The notes under the pieces: model-generated
The model's input: the letters and a program-made list of their open reading frames with translations, nothing else
Told to the model about the DNA's origin: nothing
Databases searched by the model: none
Made by a program: the position numbers and the translations under genes
Source: Streptomyces sp. NRRL WC-3626
GTDB taxonomy: Bacteria; Actinomycetota; Actinomycetes; Streptomycetales; Streptomycetaceae
Direction of reading: 5' to 3'
DNA length: 64,000 nt
Assembly (NCBI RefSeq): GCF_000718785.1
Contig: NZ_JOCA01000013.1
Span: 62,001-126,000, forward strand
Part shown: piece by piece, positions 43,439 to 51,304 of the stretch
Layout: each line of letters opens with the position of its first letter
Numbering within the stretch: position 1 is the first letter of the stretch

Positions 43439-44773
43439 TCATCCGGCCAGGGCCGCCGTGATGCTCTGTTCGAGCAGTTCCACCAGGAGTTCGCCCTCCG
43501 CTTCGGTGAGGACGAACGGCGGCGAGACCAGCAGATGGTCGCCGTCCGGGGAATCGGCAGTGCCGCTGCCGCCCATCAGCAGCATGCCGCGGCGGAACGC
43601 CTCCGCGACGACCCGTTCCTGGACCCGTTCGGCCCTGGGGAAGGCCACGCCCCTGTCCGGTTCGGCGGCCAGCTCCACGGCCAGCAGGAGTCCGCGGCCC
43701 CGCACCTCTGAGACGAACGCGGACGCCTCGCCCATAGCGGTCAGTCGCTCCTTGAGGCGCTCGCCCGCCGACGCGCACCGCTCGACGAGGCCGTGGTCCG
43801 CTATGTGGCGCTGCACCGCGAGGCCGGCCGCACAGCTGACCGGATGTCCGGAGTACGTCATCCGCAGGGAAACGTTTCCGGTGCCGGCCCTGATGGCGTC
43901 GGCGACGCGCTCGTGTACCACGACCGCGCCCAGGGGGGCGTATCCGCTCGTCAGCCCCTTCGAGCAGAGAATCATGTCGGGTGCCGCGTCCCAGTGCTGG
44001 ATCGCGAAGTCCTTTCCCGTCCGCCCGAACCCGGTGACGACCTCGTCCGCGATGAACAGGATGCCGTACGCGTCGCAGATCGACCGGACCGTCTCGTAGT
44101 AGCCGGGCGGCGGTTCGACGGCGCCGCTCGTCGTGCCGCCGATCGGTTCGGCGATGAACGCGGCCACCGTCTCCGGGCCCGCCCGCTCGATCGTGTCGGC
44201 GAGATCCGTCGCGCACCTGGTGGCGCACGAGGGGCGGCTCAGCCCGAACGCACAGTGGGCGCACTGCGGCGCCACCACGTGCCGAACGGGCGGCAGGTAC
44301 GGAGCGAGGCGCTCCCTGTGGACGGCGTGACCGCCCATGCCGACCGCCCCGAGGGTGCCACCGTGGTAGCTGTGCCACCGGCCGATGACCTTGTGGCGCT
44401 CCGGCTCCTTCCGCTCCAGGTGGTACTGGCGGGCCAGTTGCATCGCCATCTCCGCCGCTTCCGAGCCGCTGCTGGTGAAGTAGACCCATCCCAGCCCCTC
44501 AGGGGTGCGTGACCTGATCAGTTCCGCGAGTTCCATCTGCGGATCGTTCACCCAGGTCCGTGAACTGGCGTAGGCCAGTTTCCGGGCCTGTGCGGCCATC
44601 GCGTCGGCGATCTCGCCCACGCCGTGTCCGATCGTGACGACGTGCGCGCCTCCTACCGCGTCGAGGAACCGCCGCCCGTCGCGGTCGTACAGGTACACGC
44701 CCTCGCCGCCGCGCGCGACGGGCCAGGTGCCGGACCAGTCCCCGTGGAGGAGGCCGCCACCGCGGTCAGTCAT
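43439..44773 (-). CDS. Class III PLP-dependent aminotransferase
   Basis: 444 residues from ATG at 44773 behind AAGGAGAGCG. PLP-fold signatures: TSSGSEAAEMAMQLARQYH near residue 100, WHSYHGGTLGA, IADEVVTGFGRTG near residue 240 and the lysine in LCSKGLTSGYAPLGAV near residue 268. A cysteine-rich stretch (CAHCAFGLSRPSCATRCATD) in the middle, seen in a subset of class III enzymes, is notable. It would use an omega-amino or ketone substrate in the same pathway as the carbamoyltransferase 58 bases downstream. Confidence 0.93.
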   Translation of the reverse strand: MTDRGGGLLHGDWSGTWPVARGGEGVYLYDRDGRRFLDAVGGAHVVTIGHGVGEIADAMAAQARKLAYASSRTWVNDPQMELAELIRSRTPEGLGWVYFTSSGSEAAEMAMQLARQYHLERKEPERHKVIGRWHSYHGGTLGAVGMGGHAVHRERLAPYLPPVRHVVAPQCAHCAFGLSRPSCATRCATDLADTIERAGPETVAAFIAEPIGGTTSGAVEPPPGYYETVRSICDAYGILFIADEVVTGFGRTGKDFAIQHWDAAPDMILCSKGLTSGYAPLGAVVVHERVADAIRAGTGNVSLRMTYSGHPVSCAAGLAVQRHIADHGLVERCASAGERLKERLTAMGEASAFVSEVRGRGLLLAVELAAEPDRGVAFPRAERVQERVVAEAFRRGMLLMGGSGTADSPDGDHLLVSPPFVLTEAEGELLVELLEQSITAALAG

Positions 44774-44875
44774 CGCTCTCCTTCATGACCATGACGTTCA
44801 TCGCTCTCCTTCACCGCTCTTCTTCAGCGTTCTCCTTCAGCGCTTTTCGTCAGCGTTCTCCGTCGGTGTTCTCCT
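44770..44875 (-). repeat. 13-bp tandem repeat of ribosome-site/start-like units
   Basis: Seven 13-bp units and one 15-bp unit lie in a row. Read on the minus strand they approximate AGGAGARCGNTGA, each with a GGAG-like core and a TGA or ATGA end. The unit nearest the aminotransferase (44770-44782) is its functional ribosome site and overlaps its start codon; others (44798-44810, 44824-44836, 44850-44862) are close copies. The array begins inside the last codons of the CHAT-FHA gene, whose stop codon lies in one unit. Confidence 0.8.
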
Positions 44876-46220
44876 TCATGACGAACCGGCAGAGCAACGG
44901 GCCGATGGCGAGTGAGTCGTCGTTCGACAGGACGATCCGGTCGGCCCGGATCCCGTTGACCGATGAACCGCCGAAGCTGAGATCCCACAGTTCGTAACCG
45001 CTCGGGGTCGCCCTGACCATCGCGTGGAACGGTCTGAGCGAGGGGGACGGGAACGTGATGTCCGCCTTGTTGCTGCGGCCGATCACCGTCCGGGTCCGGA
45101 CCAGCGGTATCCGGGATCCGTCCGGCAGACGCAGTTCGGCGGCGCCGCGGAGCGCCGCCGGGCGGGGAGGCGCCGGCCGCGGCCGGCGTGTCCGGCCGGC
45201 GTCGAACCTCAGCGCCCCGTCGCGGCACACCACCGTCGGCAGCAGCCATTGGATCGCGTCGGTGCTTCCCTCCGCCGCCGCCCGGTACAGGACCTGACGG
45301 CCGCGGTGGACCATCTGGTCGAGGCTCGTGCCGGGGGACGCGAGCAGTCCCTCGTACAAGGCGCCCACGAACAGCGCCGCCGCCGATTCGTCGAGGGTCG
45401 CCCGCATACCGACGGCGGCGGGCGCGAGCCGGTCCGCGATCACCGCCGCCAGTGAGCGTCCGCGCGGCGGCGGACTGGCCGAGTCGCACACGCTCAGCAC
45501 CACCAGGCTCGGTTCCGGGCCGGCCAGCCGCTCGCAGAACTCCTCGGCCTCGTACGGGAGAACGGCGTGGTGCCGGTCCTCCCAGAGGATCCTGCCCGGT
45601 CTGCCGTGTGCGATCACGTGCAGGACGTCGCAGCGGCGTTCCGCCATCTCCTGCCGTACGAGGGCGAGATCCCGGTTCTCCGACCAGTGGAACATGCCCT
45701 CCGCGGACTCGAACCGGGCGGCCAGTGCCGTGAGCCGCTGCCGTTGCAGTTCGACGTTCGCGCTGGGCAGGCCCCGAGGCATCGCGGTGACGACCAGCAC
45801 CGAAGGACGGGCGGGCGCCACGCGCTCGGCCGGCGCGTGCGCGCCCCAACGGGTGCGGTGGACGAGGGACATGGCGGGCTCCTGACCCAGCCAGTCCCCG
45901 TCGTCGTCGCGGGCGGCCTCCCACGGTACCCGGCTCGCGGGGCCGTCCGCGGGAAGCCACAACCGGTCCCGGGGAAGCAGCGCGGCGGGCAGCAGCAGGC
46001 CGGCGAGGCGACCGCGCCCGGGCAGTTCTCCCCCGGCACCCTCCGACAGCGCCCGGAAGACCCCACGGCCGAACTCGGCGAGTTCGGCCCGGGCTTGCGC
46101 GGGGGCGAACCCCAGGCTGCCGCCGGTGCCGGGGACGAGGCGCAGCCGACGTGCCCGCTGTGCCAACTCGGCCACCGCCGGTGCGGCGATGCGCGCGAGG
46201 TCGACGAGATGGTCAGCCAT
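44850..46220 (-). CDS. CHAT-domain caspase-like protease with C-terminal FHA domain
   Basis: 456 residues. Residues 70-330 form a CHAT domain with both catalytic residues: histidine 205 in LHVIAHGRPG and cysteine 245 in VLSVCDSASP. A proline/arginine-rich linker follows, then an FHA phosphothreonine-binding domain in residues 365-450: TVIGRSNKADITFPSPSL, FHAMVRAT, LSFGGSSVNGI. CHAT proteases are activated in bacterial immune and cell-death pathways, often by STAND proteins; FHA binding would tie activation to a phosphorylated partner. The STAND ATPase encoded 36 bases upstream is the obvious candidate regulator (inference). Confidence 0.88.
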   Translation of the reverse strand: MADHLVDLARIAAPAVAELAQRARRLRLVPGTGGSLGFAPAQARAELAEFGRGVFRALSEGAGGELPGRGRLAGLLLPAALLPRDRLWLPADGPASRVPWEAARDDDGDWLGQEPAMSLVHRTRWGAHAPAERVAPARPSVLVVTAMPRGLPSANVELQRQRLTALAARFESAEGMFHWSENRDLALVRQEMAERRCDVLHVIAHGRPGRILWEDRHHAVLPYEAEEFCERLAGPEPSLVVLSVCDSASPPPRGRSLAAVIADRLAPAAVGMRATLDESAAALFVGALYEGLLASPGTSLDQMVHRGRQVLYRAAAEGSTDAIQWLLPTVVCRDGALRFDAGRTRRPRPAPPRPAALRGAAELRLPDGSRIPLVRTRTVIGRSNKADITFPSPSLRPFHAMVRATPSGYELWDLSFGGSSVNGIRADRIVLSNDDSLAIGPLLCRFVMKENTDGER

Positions 46221-46256
46221 CCGCAGTCACCCCGGCCACCACGGCCCCCCGCTCCG

Positions 46257-48848
46257 TCACGACTGCCGGCAGAACCTGTCGAGATCCACGCGACCCAGCC
46301 ACAGGGCGACGAACACCGCCACCACCGGAACCGCCACCACCGGTTCGACCGAGTTCAAGGTGGCGAGGAGGCTCACCACGAGCGGGATCATGCCGCCCGT
46401 CTCACCGTTGCGGAACGACAGGGACTGGGCGTACTCCGGCTTGAGTCCCTGGCAGCCGGGCAGGCACACCTGGGCCCGGATGGATTCCTTGTGGTACTCG
46501 ATGAAGCGTCGGCCCAGGTTGAGCGGTCCGTAGTCACCACCGGCCCATGCGGGGAGCGGCGCCGCCGTCGCGGCGGTCTCCAGCACAAGTTCCTCCAGCT
46601 GGATTCCCAGGTGCTCCTCGAGGTCCACGGCGTTCAGGTCCGCCACGCCGCCCTCGGTGGCCTGCCGAAGCAGTGACTCGATCTGTCCGGCCGTCTCCGG
46701 GTCGACGCCGACCGGGGCGACCTCTGCCGGGCCGCGGGCGGCCGCGCCGCCGGTAACGGGTGCGGTGGTGACGGGTGCTGTGGTGACGGGTGCTGTGGTG
46801 ACGGGTGCTGTGGCCGACTCCGCGAGCAGTCGCGGAAGCACCTCCTTCTCCCAGGAGGTGTCGGACTCCGCGATGCTGACGGCCAGGTCGAGCGCCGCGG
46901 CCGCGGAGCGCGCCCGGACGGCCAGGTCGAGAGCCTGCGCACGGTCCCCGAGGTGGTAGTGCGCGATCGCCAGTTCCATGAGTGCGACGGCGCCGTCCAT
47001 GGCCTGGGCCACGAGGTCCCGCGATTCACGCAAAAGGGGGATCGCCTCCTCGTACCTGCCCTGCCGATTGGCGAGAATCCCGAGGTTCCCCTTGCCGATA
47101 CCGGTCATGTCCTTCCCCCAGGCCGTGGCCAGATACGGCTGGGAAGCCTCGATGACCTGGTCGAACGCCTCGATGGCGGCATCGGGGTCCTGGGACGCGG
47201 AGAGCATGTTGCCCAGGCGGTTGACGACGCGTGCGAACCACTCGTCCCGGCCGAGTTCGCTGAACACGCCGGCAACCCTGCGGAGCGTCAACACACTCGA
47301 GGCTCCGTCGTGCTCCACGGCCCGCGGGCCGAGGTGGGTCACCCGGTTGTAGTCGATGACGGCCTCGTAGAGCGGCCGGGCGCCCGGCGGCGCCGCCGCG
47401 AGGAAGTCCGTCGCCTCGTCGAAGCATGCCCGCAGCTTCGCCTCGTCCCCCCGCAGCAGATGAACCCGGGACACCCAGGTCAGCAGTACGGTCATGTACT
47501 CCTCGCCCAGGCCCTGCGCACGGAGCGCCGGAAGTGCCCAGCCGCCGTGGTCCACCAACTGGCTCCAGTAGCCGCGGCAGAAGAGGAAGTAGCTCACGTC
47601 CGAGTAGAGCACCGAGGCCCGTGCGTACACCGTCTCGTTCTGACGCGTACGCGCCCACTCAAACAGGCTCTCGATGTTGGCGCGTTCTTCCTCGAGTAAG
47701 TCGAAACAGTCCTGCCACCGCGGCTGGGCGAGGCTGCGCGCGATGTGGTGGGCGAGCGCGTCCACCCAGCGGGTACGGACATCGTCCTCGTCGGAGCCGG
47801 ACGGCTGGGGCAGGGTGCTTCCCATGATGTACGTCCTTGTCATAGGGAGAAGGTTCAGCCGGGCGGTGGTGGCCTCCAGCACTCCGAGCCGCCGCAGTCT
47901 CACCAGGGCGCGCTCGAATTCCCATGGCCGGTCGGTCAGGCCGGACGTCCGGCGGGCGAGTTCGTGCGAGGCTCCGCCGGAGAACAGGGCGATAGCGACG
48001 AGGAGTTCGCCGGCCGGTGTGCCCTGAACGGAATCCCACGCCTTGAAGAAGCAGAACTCGAGGAGATCCGCGGTCGTCCCGCCGAAGTCGTCGAGTATGT
48101 GTGAGACGTCGTAGCCCAGCCGCACCAGGTTCACGGCCCAGACGATCGCCAGGGGTATGCCTCCGCAGAGCGTGTGCAGCCGTATCGCCTCGGCGTGCGA
48201 CAGCCGGACTTCCTCTCTCTCATGGATCTGCCGCAGCAGGTCCTGGACTTCCGGGAACGAGAGAGGGCCGAGCCGGACGGACCTCCCGAAGTCGAGCTGC
48301 GACCGGGCGGTCGCGAGCACGCGGCAGAAACCGGGGAGCGACCCCAGGAACGAGAGCACCCGTTCGTCCTCGACCTCGTCGAGGTCGTCGGCGACGATCA
48401 GGACCGGCTTCCGGGACAGTGCGTCACGCAGCAGCGCGGGCTGTTCGTCGGGCAGCGCCCGCATCACATCGGTCCGCCCCAGGGTCGCGCAGATATTGGT
48501 GACGAAGTCGCTCAGCGTCCCGCAGACCAGCGGGGAGCGCAGCACGCCGTCCACGGTCAGGATCGCCGGCCGGGCCGAGAGCCAGACCAGTTCCTCGAAG
48601 TGCGGGGCCCGGCCCCGGCGCTCCGCGGCGGCAACACGGTGGACGGCCTCGATGGCGACGGACGTCTTGCCCGCGCCTGCCGGCCCGTAAACCAGGACGT
48701 TCTCGGCGGGGGCCTCCTCGGTCAGGAGGCCGACCACATGCTGGACCACTTCTTCCCGTCCCACCAGAGCGCGGTAGCGCCGCAGGGGGAGGCGGGACTG
48801 TATCCCTGACTGGACGGGGACTGTCACTGTCTCACTGGCATCCGGCAC
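46257..48848 (-). CDS. STAND (NB-ARC-like) ATPase with TPR-type repeats and C-terminal membrane segments
   Basis: 863 residues from GTG at 48848 behind AAGGAG. The P-loop GPAGAGKTS is near residue 56, Walker B VLIVADDLDEV near residue 150, and LCGGIPLAIVWAVNLVRLG is the GxP-type motif of STAND proteins. A winged-helix region is followed by about 350 residues of TPR-like helices, for example YEEAIPLLRESRDLVAQAMD. Near residue 690 lies a TTAPVT repeat, and the last 60 residues hold two hydrophobic segments (MIPLVVSLLATLNSV; VVAVPVVAVFVALWLG). STAND proteins oligomerise after ligand sensing. The tail suggests a membrane-linked output. Confidence 0.85.
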   Translation of the reverse strand: MPDASETVTVPVQSGIQSRLPLRRYRALVGREEVVQHVVGLLTEEAPAENVLVYGPAGAGKTSVAIEAVHRVAAAERRGRAPHFEELVWLSARPAILTVDGVLRSPLVCGTLSDFVTNICATLGRTDVMRALPDEQPALLRDALSRKPVLIVADDLDEVEDERVLSFLGSLPGFCRVLATARSQLDFGRSVRLGPLSFPEVQDLLRQIHEREEVRLSHAEAIRLHTLCGGIPLAIVWAVNLVRLGYDVSHILDDFGGTTADLLEFCFFKAWDSVQGTPAGELLVAIALFSGGASHELARRTSGLTDRPWEFERALVRLRRLGVLEATTARLNLLPMTRTYIMGSTLPQPSGSDEDDVRTRWVDALAHHIARSLAQPRWQDCFDLLEEERANIESLFEWARTRQNETVYARASVLYSDVSYFLFCRGYWSQLVDHGGWALPALRAQGLGEEYMTVLLTWVSRVHLLRGDEAKLRACFDEATDFLAAAPPGARPLYEAVIDYNRVTHLGPRAVEHDGASSVLTLRRVAGVFSELGRDEWFARVVNRLGNMLSASQDPDAAIEAFDQVIEASQPYLATAWGKDMTGIGKGNLGILANRQGRYEEAIPLLRESRDLVAQAMDGAVALMELAIAHYHLGDRAQALDLAVRARSAAAALDLAVSIAESDTSWEKEVLPRLLAESATAPVTTAPVTTAPVTTAPVTGGAAARGPAEVAPVGVDPETAGQIESLLRQATEGGVADLNAVDLEEHLGIQLEELVLETAATAAPLPAWAGGDYGPLNLGRRFIEYHKESIRAQVCLPGCQGLKPEYAQSLSFRNGETGGMIPLVVSLLATLNSVEPVVAVPVVAVFVALWLGRVDLDRFCRQS
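46752..46813 (-). repeat. 15-bp tandem repeat encoding TTAPV linker
   Basis: About four copies of a 15-bp unit (plus strand GTGGTGACGGGTGCT) give the in-frame TAPVT repeat between the helical region and the C-terminal domain of the STAND ATPase. Copies 2-4 are nearly identical at the DNA level, indicating recent slippage expansion. Confidence 0.8.
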
Positions 48849-48912
48849 CTGCGCACTCCTTCGACCACACCGTCCGCGACCGCGGCCGGGGGCCCGCCGC
48901 CGTCGAGAGGGA

Positions 48913-49533
48913 CTATTCCGCGGAATCCGTGACCTCGTACTTCTCCCCCCGCACCCACACCGCCTGGTCGTTCCGCAGCGGTACGAGAGTCAGTTCGCCC
49001 TCGTAACGGCGGATGACGGCCTCGTACTCCGGCAGGTACTTCTCGTTGCCGTAGTGCGGCAGGACCACGAAGTCGACCAGACCGAGCCCGCGCAGACTTT
49101 CCAGACCGGGCGCCGCCGCGGGATCGTCGAGGGTGGACACAGGCCGCAGGTCGGGGCCGACCAGGATGGCGCCGGCGCTGGCCCCGATGTACTTGACACC
49201 GTGGTCAAGCAGTTCGCCGAGCACATCTCCGAAGCCGCTCGCTTGGGCCTTCTCCAGTAGGTAGAACGAGTTCCCTCCGGCGACGAACACCACGTCCACG
49301 TCAGCCAGTTCGGTGCGCAGCTGCTCTGCCGTCTTCCCATCGAGGGTCACGTCCAGCAGGTCGAACCCCATGCGGCTCAGCAGCGACCGGTCCCGGTCGA
49401 CGAACGAGCGGTCCTCGTACGGGACCCCCGCGTCGGGCACGAAGGCCAGCCTCTTGCCCGCCGGGTCACCCCCGACGAATTCGCTCACCGCACCGAGGTT
49501 CAGGGAGACGAGCAGCAGATCACGCGACGCCAT
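48913..49533 (-). CDS. Peptidase E-like (family S51) protein
   Basis: 206 residues from ATG at 49533. The glutamine-amidotransferase-like fold of S51 peptidases is recognised from VDVVFVAGGNSFYLLEKAQ near residue 85, the nucleophile elbow YIGASAGAILVG with serine near residue 121, and VVLPHYGNEKYLPEYEAVI bearing the histidine. Peptidase E cleaves N-terminal aspartyl dipeptides; related members act as cyanophycinases or amidases. It lies in the minus-strand operon between the alcohol dehydrogenase and the STAND gene; its role there is unknown. Confidence 0.85.
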   Translation of the reverse strand: MASRDLLLVSLNLGAVSEFVGGDPAGKRLAFVPDAGVPYEDRSFVDRDRSLLSRMGFDLLDVTLDGKTAEQLRTELADVDVVFVAGGNSFYLLEKAQASGFGDVLGELLDHGVKYIGASAGAILVGPDLRPVSTLDDPAAAPGLESLRGLGLVDFVVLPHYGNEKYLPEYEAVIRRYEGELTLVPLRNDQAVWVRGEKYEVTDSAE

Positions 49534-49687
49534 ACAACACACTCCGAAATCGATCATTGACGCAGAAATCGCCGGGCGGGCAGAATGGAAAAGGAATGCC
49601 ACACCTTGTCGGTGGATCGCCGATGGCTCGCCAATGGCTCACCTATAGCCGGCCGAAGCTTTTCCGGGGCCTTTTCGGCGGGCATTT

Positions 49688-50797
49688 CTATCCGCTGTGC
49701 ACTATGACACCGCGTATGTTCTTCCCCGCATGCATGTCGGCATATCCCTGACGAATGTCGTCAAGCCGGTACTCGGCCGATATGAGTTCGTCCAGCAGAA
49801 TTTTTCCCTCCTTGTACATACGCGCCAGCAGGGGAATGTCGCTTCGGGGATTGCAGCCGCCGTAGAGCGATCCGACGACTCGTTTGCTCTCGACCGTGAG
49901 CAGGGTTCCCGGCAGTTGCACCGTCACTTCGTCGGACCGGTCGTGGGCACCGATCAAGACGATCGTGCCTCCTTTCCGGGTGACGTCGAACGCCGAAGCG
50001 ACGATCCGGGCGTCGACCACGCCCGCCGTGACGATCGCGACGTCGGCCCCGGCTCCGCGGGTGCCCAGGGCGATGTCGTCAGCCGCCGACTCCACATCGG
50101 CGTGGACGGCGGTCGCCCCCATGCGCAACGCGAAGTCCCGCTTGGCCCGCACCGGGTCGATCACCACCACTTGGCCGGCGCCCGCGCCGACGGCGCCCTG
50201 AACGGCGTTGCTGCCCACTCCCCCGCAGCCGAGGACGACGACGACATCACCCGGACGCACCTCCGCAACCCGGACCGCCGCCCCCCAGCCCGTCGGCACA
50301 CAGCACCCGAGCAGGGCGGCGACGCCGAACGGCACATCCTTGTCGACGGGCACACAGCCGTTCGCGGACATCACCGCATGCCGGGAGAACGTCCCCAGGC
50401 TGTCCATCGCGCCGAAGTCCAGCCCGTCACCATGGAATCGGAAGGTCCCGTCCCGCATCGCCCCCACGAGGTCCGGGGACTGGTCGCAGAGGAAAGTGCG
50501 CCCGGTCGAACACCAGCGGCAGTGCCCGCAGACCGGGATGAACGAACACACCACGTGATCGCCCGGGCCCACGTGGGACACCCCCGGCCCCACCTGCTCG
50601 ACGACCCCTGCGCCCTCGTGACCGCCCACGACGGGAAAGCGCGCGTCCTCGCTGTGCTTGAGGTGCTCGTCGGAGTGGCACAGGCCGGCCGCCTCCAGCC
50701 GAAGGAGGACCTCACCTTCCCCGGGGCCGTCCAACTCCAGATCGACAACGTCCCAGTCCCGGTGGGATCCCGTCAGAACAGCCGCCCTCGTCCGCAC
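49688..50797 (-). CDS. NDMA-dependent-type zinc alcohol dehydrogenase
   Basis: 369 residues from GTG at 50797, with GGAGGCGG at ideal spacing. Catalytic zinc ligands are in AAGLCHSDEHL and VGGHEGAGVVEQV; the structural zinc site is CGHCRWCSTGRTFLC with four cysteines near residue 100. The NAD-binding loop is VLGCGGVGSNAVQGAVGAGA near residue 195, with VVVIDPVRAKRDFALRMGAT after it. Such actinobacterial enzymes hold NAD tightly and oxidise alcohols or aldehydes with an unusual acceptor. It heads the minus-strand operon; 154 bases and a possible hairpin near 49650-49678 separate it from the next gene. Confidence 0.9.
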   Translation of the reverse strand: MRTRAAVLTGSHRDWDVVDLELDGPGEGEVLLRLEAAGLCHSDEHLKHSEDARFPVVGGHEGAGVVEQVGPGVSHVGPGDHVVCSFIPVCGHCRWCSTGRTFLCDQSPDLVGAMRDGTFRFHGDGLDFGAMDSLGTFSRHAVMSANGCVPVDKDVPFGVAALLGCCVPTGWGAAVRVAEVRPGDVVVVLGCGGVGSNAVQGAVGAGAGQVVVIDPVRAKRDFALRMGATAVHADVESAADDIALGTRGAGADVAIVTAGVVDARIVASAFDVTRKGGTIVLIGAHDRSDEVTVQLPGTLLTVESKRVVGSLYGGCNPRSDIPLLARMYKEGKILLDELISAEYRLDDIRQGYADMHAGKNIRGVIVHSG

Positions 50798-51304
50798 CGT
50801 CCGCCTCCATGGGAATACGTCGCCAAGGGCCCGCTGGTGCACGCCGCGAGGACGGTAAAGGAAGCGGCCCGTCATCACACGGCGAGCACGTTCCGGACTG
50901 TCGTCGCGACCTACTCGAAATCCCCTGCTCGATCCGGTGATCGATTTCCGGCGATGCGCAAGGAGAAGTCCGCCAACACGCCAACCTGAGATCCAGACTT
51001 GAAATGGATTGCCGCCAGTTATGACTCGGAAGCGTAGCGTAGTGTCGCGGGCTCGAAAGTGTCCACCAAGTGGGTTCAAAACCGTGCCGACTCCGTGCCG
51101 GACGACGAGCGTTCGTGGAGCGGAGCGCCGCCGCACACCCCATGGACACCCCTCGGCTGCGGACTTGCAAAACTTCGCAATTGAGCAGATGCTGAAGTGA
51201 CTGTGCCTGCCGTCCGGTAGCCGCGGGCACAGCCATGCGTGCCCGCCCCCGCCGGGGCGGGCTGTCGGTGGAGCCGTCATGTCGAGCGGAGGTTGTGTCG
51301 CGGG
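50798..51304. other. Intergenic region with palindrome and tandem hairpins before the SulP gene
   Basis: No convincing gene lies in these 507 bases between two divergent genes. The right part holds a dyad TTGCAAAACTTCGCAA at 51165-51180, a stem-loop CTGTGCC/GGCACAG at 51201-51232 and a perfect nine-pair hairpin GCCCGCCCC/GGGGCGGGC at 51241-51262, the latter ending 42 bases before the SulP start. They could form an operator and a transcribed leader. Confidence 0.5.

Noticed and set aside
44770..44875. CRISPR array
   Set aside because: Units are 13 bp with no spacers, and no Cas gene is present in the window.
40353..50797. Classical antibiotic cluster
   Set aside because: There is no polyketide, peptide or cyclitol core synthase; only tailoring-type enzymes are present, so a product class cannot be claimed.
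51056..51095. Possible tRNA 3' remnant around GGGTTCAAAACC
   Set aside because: The flanking five-base arms do not pair and no acceptor strand is present.
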